Shown: in pieces, positions 26,693 through 36,250 of the stretch
Layout: each line of letters starts with the position of its first letter
Numbering within the stretch: the first letter of the stretch is position 1
Source of the DNA: Bradyrhizobium sp. 164
Lineage (GTDB): Bacteria > Pseudomonadota > Alphaproteobacteria > Rhizobiales > Xanthobacteraceae
Direction of reading: 5' to 3'
Length of the DNA: 64,000 bases
Assembly (NCBI RefSeq): GCF_023073715.1
Contig: NZ_JADPKA010000066.1
Location: forward strand, 310,001-374,000
Translations under genes and position numbers: made by a program
Notes under the pieces: generated by a model
What the model was told of the DNA's origin: nothing
Database searches by the model: none
The model's input: the letters and a program-made list of their open reading frames with translations, nothing else

Positions 26693-27859
26693 CTAGGCTA
26701 ATCGGCCATCTCGAGGCATTTTGTTCTGAAATGCCCAGTCGCTCCGGAATATCTGGGCCTCTCGTGGAGCCACTTTTCTCACTTCGGAAGCAACAATGCC
26801 GGCTCGCTCCGGCAACAGCTCGGGATAAATGGGAAGCGATAGAAACTCACGCGCAAGCCTCTCACTTACAGGCAGATCGCCGACGCGATATCCAAGTTCT
26901 ACGTAGCTCTGTTGTAAATGCACCGGAACGGCGTAATGAATGCCGACGCCGATCCCCGCGCGGCCTAACATGGCAAGCGCCTGATCGCGATGCTGAAGCC
27001 TAAGAGCGTAGATATGATAGACATGCCGGCTGTGGCTGGGTGGCCGCGGACTCGCGAGTGCAGCAGTCGACAATGCCTGGTCATATTGCGCCGCGATCGC
27101 TCGACGTGTCTCAGTCCAGGATTCGATGTAGTCCATCTTTACGTTCAGTACTGCTGCCTGCAATTCGTCCATTCGATCATCGTATCTTGCGAAAACGTGA
27201 TTGCGCTCGTCATCCTGATTCCGATCGAGGAGCCACGACACACGTCGCGCGAGTTCCGCCTGATCGGTAACAACTGCTCCGGCCTCACCATGGGCTCCGA
27301 GATTCTTATCGGGATAGAAGCTGAAGCAGCCCAAGTCTCCGATCGAGCCGGCACGCCTGCTCTTGTACACAGCACCATGCGCCTGCGAAGCGTCCTCGAT
27401 CACAAAGAGACCATAGCGGCGGGCAATCGACATGATCGGATCCATGTCCGCCATGAGCCCATGCAGATGGGCCGGCAGGATCGCCCTCGTTCTGTTCGTA
27501 ATCGCAGCCTCGATCAAAGCAGGATTCATCGTCCACGTGACTGGATCAACGTCCACAAAGACGGGTGTTGCACCGCACCTGATGATGGCAGCTGTCGCCA
27601 CGACGAAATTCATCGAGACCGTGATCACCTCATCGCCCGGCCCCACTCCAGCCGCCAGCAATGCGAGACGGAGCGCCGATGTGCCACTGTTGACAGCGCA
27701 ACAGCACGCGACATTGCAGTAGTCGGCAAACCGCTTCTCAAAAGCTGCCGCTTCGGGCCTCCATGTAGACCGCAGGTCTCGAACGGCACGCGCGATCGCA
27801 ACGTCGATTTGCGACCCGACTGTCCGAGCTTGTGCTTTCAAGTCCAAGAAGGGTATCAA
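26693..27859 (-). CDS. DegT/DnrJ/EryC1/StrS PLP-dependent sugar aminotransferase
   Basis: This PLP-dependent aminotransferase converts a keto nucleotide sugar to an amino sugar, using glutamate as donor by family precedent. The internal aldimine Lys is K185 in FSFYPDKNLGAHGEAGA, with cofactor-contacting residues in EDASQAHGA (Asp156, Gln159) and Ser180. It starts MIPFLDLKAQ, as is usual for the family. It sits downstream of wecC in the same unit. The keto substrate could come from one of the two adjacent SDRs, but the Tyr-to-Cys change in one of them makes the order uncertain. Confidence 0.9.
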   Translation of the reverse strand: MIPFLDLKAQARTVGSQIDVAIARAVRDLRSTWRPEAAAFEKRFADYCNVACCCAVNSGTSALRLALLAAGVGPGDEVITVSMNFVVATAAIIRCGATPVFVDVDPVTWTMNPALIEAAITNRTRAILPAHLHGLMADMDPIMSIARRYGLFVIEDASQAHGAVYKSRRAGSIGDLGCFSFYPDKNLGAHGEAGAVVTDQAELARRVSWLLDRNQDDERNHVFARYDDRMDELQAAVLNVKMDYIESWTETRRAIAAQYDQALSTAALASPRPPSHSRHVYHIYALRLQHRDQALAMLGRAGIGVGIHYAVPVHLQQSYVELGYRVGDLPVSERLAREFLSLPIYPELLPERAGIVASEVRKVAPREAQIFRSDWAFQNKMPRDGRLA

Positions 27860-27893
27860 ATTGGTAGTCTCGCCTCTGGAGGGTTCGGCAGCT

Positions 27894-29159
27894 TCACGTT
27901 CGCGCAGGCATATCTTGCCATATGCCCCGAGTGTCGATGACGTCGAGATGACGGCGTTCGGCTAGTGGAACCATCTTGAATTCGTCATGGTCGACCAGGA
28001 GAAGGGCGATCTCACACGTGCGCAATGCTTGGTCGATGCTCAAGAATCCGAGACGGTAATCTGCAAGTTCGGGCGGTAACCGCCGCAGATTCGGTTCCAC
28101 AAACTTGATGCGCTCCCCGTACTTCTTCGCGAGGTGTATTGCGATTTCCATCGCCGGGCTTTCGCGCAAATCATCGACATTTGCCTTGAACGTCAGCCCG
28201 CAGCAAGCCACGTTTGCATATGGATGATCGTCGATCAGAGCCTCGGCTCGCTCAATAATGCTTTCCGTCTTGGCAATGTTGACCTCGCGGCTTGCCCGCA
28301 TGAGTCGCGCGAGGTCCGGCGCCGAGTCGATGATGAACCAGGGATCGACCGCAATGCAATGACCACCCACACCTGGTCCCGGTCGCAACACAGTCACGCG
28401 CGGATGACGGTTGGCAATATCGATAACCTCCCAAACATTGATGTCGAACCTATCGCAGATCAATGAGAGCTCATTGGCGAATGCAATGTTCGTGTCGCGG
28501 AACGCGTTTTCCGTGAGTTTGACCAACTCGGCTGCGCGCGCGGTGGTTGCAACGCAGGCGCCCCGAACGAACATCTTATAGAAGCGCTGAGCCCGCCGAG
28601 TGCAGGCAGGGGTCACTCCCCCGATGCATCGGTCATTGTTGATGAGTTCACTCAAGATCCTCCCGGGCAATACGCGCTCCGGACAATAAGCGACGTAGAT
28701 TGCACCATCCTCATGACCGTTGACACCAACTCTCAGGTCGGGCCTGCGTTCGCTAATCCGCTTGGCGATTCCTTCAGTCGTTCCGATCGGCGAGGTCGAT
28801 TCGAGAATGACGAGATTACCAGGTCGAAGCAGATCGAGTATGGACTCGACCGCGGTATTCACGTTGGACAAATCCGGCCGATTGTTTCCGTCAATAGGTG
28901 TGGGTACCGCGATGATGAAGACGTCGGCGGCTTGCGGTTCGCTTGATGTCGTCAACGCTCCGCTCGACACCACTTTGGAAACGAGACCGTCAAGATCGGG
29001 CTCCGAAATGTGAATGGATCCGGAACCAACCGTCCTGACCACATATTCCTTTGTGTCCACCCCAACCACCTGAAGGCCGCGGCTGGCTATCAGCGCGGCT
29101 GTCGGCAAGCCGATGTAGCCAAGTCCGATGACAGCAACTTTATGGAATTCAGGCATCAA
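27894..29159 (-). CDS. wecC: UDP-N-acetyl-D-mannosamine dehydrogenase
   Basis: This nucleotide-sugar dehydrogenase of the UDP-glucose/GDP-mannose dehydrogenase family oxidises C6 to a carboxylate in two NAD-dependent steps. It has VIGLGYIGLPTAAL at the N-terminus for NAD, the catalytic Cys268 in PGVGGHCIAVDPW, and the C-terminal LTFKANVDDLRESPA block. Coupling to wecB (11-bp overlap) and a downstream-acting TagA/WecG transferase gene makes UDP-ManNAcA the best product call. Length (421 aa) is normal. The uronic acid would give the polymer negative charge. Confidence 0.88.
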   Translation of the reverse strand: MMPEFHKVAVIGLGYIGLPTAALIASRGLQVVGVDTKEYVVRTVGSGSIHISEPDLDGLVSKVVSSGALTTSSEPQAADVFIIAVPTPIDGNNRPDLSNVNTAVESILDLLRPGNLVILESTSPIGTTEGIAKRISERRPDLRVGVNGHEDGAIYVAYCPERVLPGRILSELINNDRCIGGVTPACTRRAQRFYKMFVRGACVATTARAAELVKLTENAFRDTNIAFANELSLICDRFDINVWEVIDIANRHPRVTVLRPGPGVGGHCIAVDPWFIIDSAPDLARLMRASREVNIAKTESIIERAEALIDDHPYANVACCGLTFKANVDDLRESPAMEIAIHLAKKYGERIKFVEPNLRRLPPELADYRLGFLSIDQALRTCEIALLLVDHDEFKMVPLAERRHLDVIDTRGIWQDMPART

Positions 29160-30273
29160 GAAGCACCTTTACGATCCGCTCGCTCGCCCGCCCGTCACCG
29201 AAGGGATTATGGGAGCGAGCCATAGCCGAATAAGTCTCATCGTCGTCAAGAAGACGGAATGTTTCTTGGACGATCCTATCGTAGTTCGCGCCGACCAGTC
29301 GTGCGGTGCCGGCTTCGACGCCCTCCGGACGCTCCGTCGTTTCACGCATGACAAGGACGGGCTTTCCGAACGTTGGCGCCTCTTCTTGCACGCCTCCGGA
29401 GTCAGTGAGAACCAAATACGAGAGCGACAGAAGGCTGACAAAATCGGTGTACTCTTGGGGAGAAATGAGTACGACACGCGGATGATCGGCGAGGCGGCTC
29501 GCGAACACGTCGCGAACGTTCGGGTTCGGGTGAACCGGAAGTACGACGGCAACGTCCTCCCTGCTCAGGATTGTCTCCAGTGCATTGACGACGTTGAAAA
29601 CTCCCCCGCCGAAATTCTCTCGGCGGTGGCAAGTGACTAGGATAATGCGGCGGTTGCCGTGGCGCTTCTTGATTCCGTCCCAGCGGGACGAGAGCTGCGG
29701 ATCGGCCTCCACCATGGCTTTCGCGAGGATCAGCGCGTCAACGACCGTATTTCCTGTAACATGAATGCGATCCTTGGAGACGTTCTCCGCCCGCAGCGCT
29801 CTCGCAGCACGCTCGGTCGGCGCGAAATGCTGATCGGCGATCGAGCCGACAATCTTGCGGTTCACCTCCTCGGGCCAGGGTGCGAAGATATCTCCACTTC
29901 GCAGTCCCGCCTCGACATGTGAGACCGGAACGCGGTGATAGTACGACGCCAGCGCACCTGCCATAGCAGTCGCAGTGTCGCCCTGGACGATCACTCTGGT
30001 GGGCTTCACCCTCTCCAGCACTTCTCCGATCTGCGACAATAGCCGGCCGGTTAGACTATCGAGCGTCTGATTCACTGTCATGACGTCGAGATCGACATCC
30101 GGGACCACCTTGGCCACCTTGAGAACCTGGTCGAGCAATTCCCTGTGCTGCGCTGTCGCGCAAACCGTGAGGGCGATGTCCTTGTTCTTTTCGGCCTTGA
30201 GCCGCTTGATGACCGGAAACAGCTTGATTGCTTCCGGCCTGGTTCCTAACAGGATGAGAAAATGCTTTCGCAC
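29149..30273 (-). CDS. wecB: UDP-N-acetylglucosamine 2-epimerase (non-hydrolysing)
   Basis: This enzyme interconverts UDP-GlcNAc and UDP-ManNAc. It has LGTRPEAIKL at the N-terminus, HVEAGLRSGD in the middle, TCHRRENFG near 213-221 and LTDSGGVQEEAP towards the C-terminus, all family signatures. Length (374 aa) is usual. It overlaps wecC by 11 bp and follows the tagA-like transferase, forming a complete short path to UDP-ManNAcA and its transfer. Confidence 0.93.
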   Translation of the reverse strand: MRKHFLILLGTRPEAIKLFPVIKRLKAEKNKDIALTVCATAQHRELLDQVLKVAKVVPDVDLDVMTVNQTLDSLTGRLLSQIGEVLERVKPTRVIVQGDTATAMAGALASYYHRVPVSHVEAGLRSGDIFAPWPEEVNRKIVGSIADQHFAPTERAARALRAENVSKDRIHVTGNTVVDALILAKAMVEADPQLSSRWDGIKKRHGNRRIILVTCHRRENFGGGVFNVVNALETILSREDVAVVLPVHPNPNVRDVFASRLADHPRVVLISPQEYTDFVSLLSLSYLVLTDSGGVQEEAPTFGKPVLVMRETTERPEGVEAGTARLVGANYDRIVQETFRLLDDDETYSAMARSHNPFGDGRASERIVKVLLDA

Positions 30274-30276
30274 GCC

Positions 30277-31068
30277 TCACCCTCCGATCCGACCTGCCCC
30301 GGGGGGCAGCACACTGTAGATGCCAGGCGCCCGTCTAACTGCCTGCCACATGAAGGCTTGCGTCAAGATTCCCGCAAATAGCGTGTTGGTCCTGGCATAC
30401 CGCCACCACATCCGCCTGGGCTCCTGATAGATGCGGTACAACCATTCGAGGCCGAGTTGCTGCATGCGAGTGGGAGCTCGCAGAACTGAGCCCGCGAGAA
30501 CGTCGAACCCGCCGCCCACGCCCATGATGAACGGTACGCCGAGCTCGTCGCGGTAGGCCGCAAGAAATCGTTCCTTCCGCGGCGTGGGCATGCCGATGAA
30601 CAGGCAATCAGCGCCACTGGACCGAATATCGCGGACGACCTCGTTCTCCTGCTCGCTTGAAAAATAGCCGTGCCTCAACCCAGCAAAGACAAGCGAAGGG
30701 TGCTCGTCCCGAACACGCTGCGCCGCCTGTTGCACGACGGCGGGTGAGGCTCCCAGAAAATACGGTCGGAGGCCCTCTTGCGCGCACACTTTCAGCAACT
30801 CGCTGAGTAGATCTACGCCGGTGACTCGCGACGTTGCCGGGAGACCAAGCACCCGCGCTCCCCAAAGGATTCCCATGCCGTCGATTCCGACAATGTCGCT
30901 GTTGGCGACATCAGCGGCAAGCACTGGATCGGAGCGCATGTTGACGAACTTCGCTACGTTGAGCGCCACATGCTGCAGACGCTGACCGTTTCGCATGGCC
31001 TTACGAGCAAGGTCGACAGTCTCTGCCATAGTCAAGATATCGATGGGGCACCCCAAAAAGTAGGCACG
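30277..31068 (-). CDS. WecG/TagA/CpsF family glycosyltransferase
   Basis: This GT26 transferase moves ManNAc or ManNAcA onto a polyprenyl-linked acceptor. The family core is visible as VALNVAKFVNM, SDIVGIDGMGILWGA with the catalytic Asp, RVTGVDLL, RPYFLGA and FIGMPTPRKE, ending with LEWLYRIYQEPRRMWWRY, the membrane-associating tail. The ATG at 31068 is preferred because GGGGAGGA lies about four bases upstream; the longer frame to 31119 lacks a site. Being first in the wecB-wecC unit, it most likely transfers ManNAcA. Confidence 0.88.
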   Translation of the reverse strand, partial: RAYFLGCPIDILTMAETVDLARKAMRNGQRLQHVALNVAKFVNMRSDPVLAADVANSDIVGIDGMGILWGARVLGLPATSRVTGVDLLSELLKVCAQEGLRPYFLGASPAVVQQAAQRVRDEHPSLVFAGLRHGYFSSEQENEVVRDIRSSGADCLFIGMPTPRKERFLAAYRDELGVPFIMGVGGGFDVLAGSVLRAPTRMQQLGLEWLYRIYQEPRRMWWRYARTNTLFAGILTQAFMWQAVRRAPGIYSVLPPGAGRIGG

Positions 31069-31258
31069 CATGGGTTCCTCCCCGGCGATGGTTCGCTTTG
31101 AGCGAAAGACCGCTTTCAATTGAACTTAAATAATATCGATATAATAATGATAGCGATTTTATTTGCAAGTTATATTGATATTATATTTTGGCCTTAAATG
31201 CGAGGCCGACAGCCGCGTAAGCGGTCAATTCGCGGCAGTCGGCGGCGGAGGGAATTAA
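31069..31258. promoter_or_regulatory. AT-rich divergent promoter region
   Basis: This is a very AT-rich divergent promoter region between the tagA-like gene and a GT2 gene. The tract at about 31124-31192 is nearly all A and T and contains the palindrome ATATCGATAT. A GGAGGGAAT site near 31244 serves the GT2 start at 31259. A silencer-protein target is inferred from composition. Confidence 0.5.
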
Positions 31259-32164
31259 ATGGACATTAAATGTCGCGCGATTTCGGTGATTGTCCCACAT
31301 TTGAATCAGCCAGGCGCGCTGAAAACATGCCTGGCCAGTCTCGAGGCGCAGAGCATTCCTCGAGATTCGTTCGAGATCATTGTCGTTGACAACGGCTCCG
31401 CAACCTTGCCAACCGACGTCCTCGCTCAATATCCGGGCGTACGACTGTTGTGCGAGGCGCGGCCCGGGCCTGGCCCGGCGCGCAACACCGGAGTTGCTGC
31501 TGCGAGCGGCGAGGTGCTTGCCTTCATTGATGCCGATTGCAGGGCACATCCGGATTGGCTGAGCAGCGTGTGGCGCTCACTGCATTCGTTGCCGCCTCGA
31601 ACGGTGCTCGGAGGGGACGTCCGCATCTGGCGTGGCACGAAGCCACATCAGGATGCCATCGCGGCCTACGAGAGCGTCTTCGCTTATCGATTCAAGCTCT
31701 ATATCGAGCGCGATGGCTATTGTGGCACTGGCAACATGGCGATGCTTCGCCAGGATTTCCATTGCGTCGGTCCGTTCGCAGGGATCGACGTGGCGGAGGA
31801 TATGGAGTGGGGACAACGGGCGCAGCGTGCCGGGCTTCGATTTCAATATATCCCGGAAATGATCGTCTTCCACCCGGCCAGGAGTTCTCTCCAGGAGCTC
31901 TATGTCAAGTGGGACCGACAGCTTCTGCACTACCGCAACATGGCCGACGGTAAGCCGGCGTGGAGATTACGTTGGATTGCGCAGGCCCTACTTGTTCTGG
32001 CCTCGCCCGCTCCGGGCGTCATCACGATCTTAACGAGTGACCGGCTCTACGGTATCGGGGCCCGCATCAAAGCTATCGCAGTCATGTGTGCCGTAAGAAT
32101 GCATCGGGTCACAACAATGCTGTCGCTGCTGCGCAATCGGCGGGCCGTCATCTGGAACCGTTAG
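31259..32164 (+). CDS. Family 2 glycosyltransferase
   Basis: This GT-A family 2 transferase begins with AISVIVPHLNQPGALKTCL, has IIVVDNGS near residue 40 and the metal motif AFIDADC at about 92-98, then AEDMEWGQRA. A C-terminal hydrophobic segment (IAQALLVLASPAPGVITIL) may hold it at the inner membrane. It is transcribed alone on the plus strand between minus-strand units, with GGAGGGAAT before its ATG. The sugar is unknown. Confidence 0.85.
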   Translation: MDIKCRAISVIVPHLNQPGALKTCLASLEAQSIPRDSFEIIVVDNGSATLPTDVLAQYPGVRLLCEARPGPGPARNTGVAAASGEVLAFIDADCRAHPDWLSSVWRSLHSLPPRTVLGGDVRIWRGTKPHQDAIAAYESVFAYRFKLYIERDGYCGTGNMAMLRQDFHCVGPFAGIDVAEDMEWGQRAQRAGLRFQYIPEMIVFHPARSSLQELYVKWDRQLLHYRNMADGKPAWRLRWIAQALLVLASPAPGVITILTSDRLYGIGARIKAIAVMCAVRMHRVTTMLSLLRNRRAVIWNR

Positions 32165-32186
32165 CACAAGCGTTCGTCCCACGGCG

Positions 32187-33356
32187 TCAGGCCGGCATGG
32201 GTACCTTGCCAAAGGCCGAGTTGTGGGTCAGTTCCAGCAAGTCAGCTCGCTGACCGAATGACCACAATATCCAGCCCAGTTCGTAGCTACGGCATTCCAG
32301 CCGAAGTCCGACACCGGCATTTTCAATTAGCCCGGACTCGTGTCCGGAGTAGGCGTTTGTGATTGCGCGCAGCATCCTGGGCGCCCTCGTTGTCAGCTCC
32401 TGCTTGCGGAGCTGAGATCGGATGGTCAGCCCGAGATCGGGCACCAGCATCGAGCGGCGAAGCTGGTTCTTGCCCAGTACCCAGGTAAATCCCTTGACTA
32501 GGGCATTCCGCGCCCCCCGGACCCGGTAGCGCTCTGCCCATTCAAGCAACGCCGGAGCCATGCCATACTGGTGCACCGAGTAGACTTCATAGAAATCAAG
32601 CACGCGCCCACCAGCCGCATCGAAGAACCAGGGCCACTCGCCGTCGGGGCCTTGAAGCGCAATCAACTTGCGCACGCAGGCCTCTGCCATGGCGAGTGCG
32701 GATGACTCGCCTGCAAATTCACCGTAGTGATAGCACGCAATTGAGAGATAGATCTGCGTCGCGAACGAAGCGAAGCGCCGCCGAAATCCCGATCCTGCGT
32801 CGAAGAATAGCCCTGATCCAGTGTAAAATCGCTCTTGGAGAAAGCGATACAGCGGAGCGGCGAAAGGCGCCCACTCCTTGCCGCCGGCCCTGGCCTGAGC
32901 CACCACGCCCGTCAACAGCATACCCAAATCTTGGGCCCGAAACGTCTTCCACGCCCCCTGATCGCTCAAGAGCGCCTTCACTTCACGCCTAACTTGCTCG
33001 GGCAGCTCGAGGCTGAGTTCTGCGGAAACCCAAAGCGCCATGCCGAGTGCATACTTTGGTACCGAAAGGACCGTGAGCTGGACCGCATTCCGATGGAATG
33101 TTTCCGATAGATTGATGCTGCCAGGAACCTCCTTTATCCTTGACATTCCGAGCAGAACGTTAAGCGTGTAGAACACATCGCTGCGCCGTAAAGACTCGTT
33201 CGGCGAAGCGCGCCCGTCCAGATGGTAGATATGTGACCAGCAGCCGTGTTCAGGTAGCCAACACCGCTCCAATCCTCTGAGCGCATAGCGCACCAGCGGG
33301 GAATTTTGCGAGAGATCGGGCATCAAAGCCCCACTGTTGATCGGGTTGATGTTCAT
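32187..33356 (-). CDS. Putative alpha/alpha-toroid protein of unknown function
   Basis: I recognise no named family. The protein has alternating amphipathic helices with repeated aromatic/Gly turns, such as PEHGCWSHIYH, GLFFDAGSGF and QGPDGEWPWFFDA, resembling the alpha/alpha-barrel of glycoside hydrolases, unsaturated-glucuronyl hydrolases or squalene-cyclase-like toroids. There is no signal peptide, so it would act in the cytoplasm. It lies 42 bp after rfbA in the same orientation and probably belongs to the same transcript. A role in glycan modification or quality control is inference. No catalytic residues can be assigned. Confidence 0.55.
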   Translation of the reverse strand: MNINPINSGALMPDLSQNSPLVRYALRGLERCWLPEHGCWSHIYHLDGRASPNESLRRSDVFYTLNVLLGMSRIKEVPGSINLSETFHRNAVQLTVLSVPKYALGMALWVSAELSLELPEQVRREVKALLSDQGAWKTFRAQDLGMLLTGVVAQARAGGKEWAPFAAPLYRFLQERFYTGSGLFFDAGSGFRRRFASFATQIYLSIACYHYGEFAGESSALAMAEACVRKLIALQGPDGEWPWFFDAAGGRVLDFYEVYSVHQYGMAPALLEWAERYRVRGARNALVKGFTWVLGKNQLRRSMLVPDLGLTIRSQLRKQELTTRAPRMLRAITNAYSGHESGLIENAGVGLRLECRSYELGWILWSFGQRADLLELTHNSAFGKVPMPA

Positions 33357-33398
33357 CGAAGAACCATGAGTTGACTCGTTCCAATGTCTGCGAATGAC

Positions 33399-34274
33399 TC
33401 AAGTCAGGAGAGACCCGATCTCGCGCAAATACTGACCGTAGCCACTCTTCTCCAACGGTCGCGCCAACTCTTCGATCTGGTTGCGCTCGATGAATCCCTG
33501 CCTCAACGCAATTTCCTCAAGGCAAGCAACCTTCATGCCCTGCCGCTTTTCAAGCGTCTGCACGAACATAGCCGCATCGATTAGCGACTCCACTGTTCCG
33601 GTATCTAGCCAAGCGAACCCCCGTCCCATCCGCTCGACATGGAGCGCCTTGGCCGAAAGATACTGCATCTGCAGATCGGTGATCTCGAGTTCCCCGCGCG
33701 ACGACGGCTCAATGCGCCGTGCGTAGCGCACGACGTTGTTGTCGAAGAAATAGAGACCTGTGATCGCCCAGTTCGAGCTCGGCTGCTTCGGCTTCTCCTC
33801 GATCCGCAGCGCGCGATCGCCCTCGTCGAACGTAACGACGCCATACCTCTCCGGGTCTCGTACATGATAGGCGAAAACGGTTGCACCTTCCTCACGCTCG
33901 GCAGCCCTTGCGAGCATTTCGCTCAGGCCGTCGCCAAAGAAGATGTTATCTCCAAGCACCATCGCAACACGATCGCTCCCGATGAAGTCTGCGCCGACAA
34001 TGAACGCATCCGCCAGACCGGCGGGTCGGGGCTGCTCCGCGTAACTGAGCCTAACTCCCCATTGACTGCCGTCCCCCAATAGGCGCTCAAACTGACACCG
34101 ATCTGATGGTGTGGTTATGATAAGAATCTCGCGCACGCCTGTCAGCATCAGCGTTGACAAGGGATAGTAGATCATCGGCTTGTCATAGATGGGCAGTAGC
34201 TGCTTGCTCACCGCTCTCGTGATTGGATACAGTCGAGTTCCGCTGCCCCCAGCCAGCACAATTCCTTTCAGCAT
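33399..34274 (-). CDS. rfbA: Glucose-1-phosphate thymidylyltransferase
   Basis: This enzyme makes dTDP-glucose from glucose 1-phosphate and dTTP, the first step to dTDP-L-rhamnose. The sequence has GIVLAGGSGTRLYPIT, QLLPIYDKPMIYYPLS, VMVLGDN-type FFGDGLSEML and FAWLDTGT, the RmlA hallmarks. Length (291 aa) matches the family. Its 5' end is overlapped by 92 bp by the extended rfbD frame upstream. It is the last rhamnose gene in the unit. Confidence 0.95.
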   Translation of the reverse strand: MLKGIVLAGGSGTRLYPITRAVSKQLLPIYDKPMIYYPLSTLMLTGVREILIITTPSDRCQFERLLGDGSQWGVRLSYAEQPRPAGLADAFIVGADFIGSDRVAMVLGDNIFFGDGLSEMLARAAEREEGATVFAYHVRDPERYGVVTFDEGDRALRIEEKPKQPSSNWAITGLYFFDNNVVRYARRIEPSSRGELEITDLQMQYLSAKALHVERMGRGFAWLDTGTVESLIDAAMFVQTLEKRQGMKVACLEEIALRQGFIERNQIEELARPLEKSGYGQYLREIGSLLT

Positions 34275-35169
34275 CGATTCTACCTTCCGGGAGTTGGTCG
34301 AGACAAGTTTCGAGAGAACAACGCCATAACGGCAATCGAATGCCTAAGACGCGTTCTGCCTTGGATGAATCGAGGCGCGAATTCCGCGGCCGTCGCGCGG
34401 CCGTCTGGTACTGTTCGCTCGTGATCGCCTCAAGCTGCGGCACTCGGATTCCGCGATGAGCGAGCAAGTCGAAAATCGCTTGGGCAAACCCATGCCAAGT
34501 CGTCTCACCCTGTCCGGCAAGATGAAAGATGCCGGCCATGGCTCTACGATCGCGGGTTAGCAGCCGCGCTGAGAGCTGAAGGATCGCCGACGCAAGGTCA
34601 AGCGCGGAAGTCGGATTTCCGCATTGATCCTGAACGACTTTGACGACTGGTTGCGATTCACAGAGCCGCAGCATCGTCCGAACAAAGTTGTTACCGTGGG
34701 GACTATAAAGCCAAGAAGTGCGAATTACCGTTGCGAGCGGGTGAGCCGCTAGAACGGCAGCTTCGCCCGCGAGCTTCGATGCGCCGTACACATTCATTGG
34801 CGCAGGAACATCGCTTTCCTCGTAAGCATCCAGCTTTGTGCCGTCAAAGACATAGTCGGTTGAGATTTGGATGAACGGTATATTCATTTGCCATGCGACA
34901 TCGGCCAACGCGGCCGCTGCGTCGCGATTAATGCTGAAGGCTCTTGCTACTTCCGATTCTGCTAGGTCCACCGCCGTGTAAGCGGCAGCGTTGATGATCA
35001 TGGACGGTGCGAATGGATCGATCGCCCGTCGGAGTTCCCCATGAGCCTCCAGATTGAGTTCGCTGCGTCCAAGGGAGACCACGGGCATGCTGTGCAGCAC
35101 CGCGAGGTCATGAAGACACCTTGCCAACTGACCGTTGCGACCAGCAATGAAAATGGGCCTTTCCGTCAT
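34183..35169 (-). CDS. rfbD: dTDP-4-dehydrorhamnose reductase
   Basis: This SDR reduces dTDP-4-keto-L-rhamnose to dTDP-L-rhamnose. It has IFIAGRNGQLA as cofactor loop, INAAAYTAVDLAE, QISTDYVFDGTK and VYGASKLAGE with the catalytic Tyr and Lys, and PRNSRLDSSK near the end. The start ATG has GAGG seven bases upstream. After the usual end at about CLDQL the frame runs about 35 residues further, entering rfbA by 92 bp. That extension (ending TAHL) is Ser/Gln-rich and not family-like, suggesting loss of the original stop. Confidence 0.92.
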   Translation of the reverse strand: MTERPIFIAGRNGQLARCLHDLAVLHSMPVVSLGRSELNLEAHGELRRAIDPFAPSMIINAAAYTAVDLAESEVARAFSINRDAAAALADVAWQMNIPFIQISTDYVFDGTKLDAYEESDVPAPMNVYGASKLAGEAAVLAAHPLATVIRTSWLYSPHGNNFVRTMLRLCESQPVVKVVQDQCGNPTSALDLASAILQLSARLLTRDRRAMAGIFHLAGQGETTWHGFAQAIFDLLAHRGIRVPQLEAITSEQYQTAARRPRNSRLDSSKAERVLGIRLPLWRCSLETCLDQLPEGRIDAERNCAGWGQRNSTVSNHESGEQAATAHL

Positions 35170-35177
35170 TCTCAGCC

Positions 35178-36236
35178 TCAATGTTGTGTAGCCAAGAGCC
35201 CTAGACGCGCGCCGTCATAAACCCCGCTGCGGGCACGCTCCCACCACGCGCGGCTCTTGAGATACCATGCGACTGTTTCGGTCAGCCCCTGCTCGAACGT
35301 TCTTGTGGGCCGCCAGCCGAGCTCACGGCGAGCTTTCGACGCGTCAATCGCGTAGCGGACATCGTGTCCCGGACGATCCGGCACAAAGGTAATCATCGAT
35401 CGTCGCGTTGCCGGACCGGGATACAGCCTGTCGACGACGTCGCAGATCTGGGTAACTACGTCGAGGTTCGAGCGTTCGCTATCGCCGCCGAAATTGTACT
35501 TCTCGCCGGGCCTACCTTCCGACAGAAGCGTGATCAAACCTGCCGCATGATCTTCCACATGCAGCCAGTCGCGCACGTTTCGGCCGTCGCCGTACACCGG
35601 CAGCGGCTTGCGCTCGATCGCATTAAGAATCATCAAGGGGATGAGCTTTTCTGGAAATTGAAACGGGCCGTAGTTGTTCGAGCAATTCGATACAATGATC
35701 GGCAGGCCATAGGTCTTGAACCATGCAAGCGCGAGATGATCCGAGGCTGCTTTGCTCGCTGAATAGGGCGAGCTCGGCTGGTAAGGCGTTTCTTCCCGGA
35801 AGAAGTCGGCAAGTCCGAGTGAGCCGTAGACCTCGTCTGTCGAGACGTGAACGAAGCGAAACCGCTTTCGTCGTGACACGGAGAGGCCCTCATAATATTT
35901 TCTGGCGGCTTCCAATAACGTGTAGGTCCCCACGATATTCGTGGCAATGAAAGCGGCCGAGCCGGTGATCGAGCGGTCGACGTGACTCTCGGCTGCGAGG
36001 TGAATGATCGCGTCAGGCTGGTAGCTGCTGAACACGAAATCCATGGCCTCGCGGTCGCAGATATCCTGCTGCTCGAACAAGTATGACTTTCGCCCCTCGA
36101 TAGACGCCAACGAGGCTGAGTTGGCCGCATAGGTCAGCTTGTCGACATTGATCACTGCAGCGCCCTTCTGTAGCACCAAGCTCCGGCACACTGCAGAGCC
36201 GATAAATCCCGCTCCCCCGGTCACCAGAACGCGCAT
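35178..36236 (-). CDS. rfbB: dTDP-glucose 4,6-dehydratase
   Basis: This extended SDR converts dTDP-glucose to dTDP-4-keto-6-deoxyglucose. It begins MRVLVTGGAGFIGS, contains VHVSTDEVYGS, the catalytic YSASK, RNVRDWLHVEDH and the usual C-terminal GHDVRYAIDASK block. The ATG at 36236 is chosen because GGAG lies 8-9 bases upstream and the family fold starts there; the frame open to 36365 adds unrelated residues. It is the second gene of the rhamnose set, 8 bp before rfbD. Confidence 0.95.
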   Translation of the reverse strand: MRVLVTGGAGFIGSAVCRSLVLQKGAAVINVDKLTYAANSASLASIEGRKSYLFEQQDICDREAMDFVFSSYQPDAIIHLAAESHVDRSITGSAAFIATNIVGTYTLLEAARKYYEGLSVSRRKRFRFVHVSTDEVYGSLGLADFFREETPYQPSSPYSASKAASDHLALAWFKTYGLPIIVSNCSNNYGPFQFPEKLIPLMILNAIERKPLPVYGDGRNVRDWLHVEDHAAGLITLLSEGRPGEKYNFGGDSERSNLDVVTQICDVVDRLYPGPATRRSMITFVPDRPGHDVRYAIDASKARRELGWRPTRTFEQGLTETVAWYLKSRAWWERARSGVYDGARLGLLATQH

Positions 36237-36250
36237 CTGAACGCTCTCCG

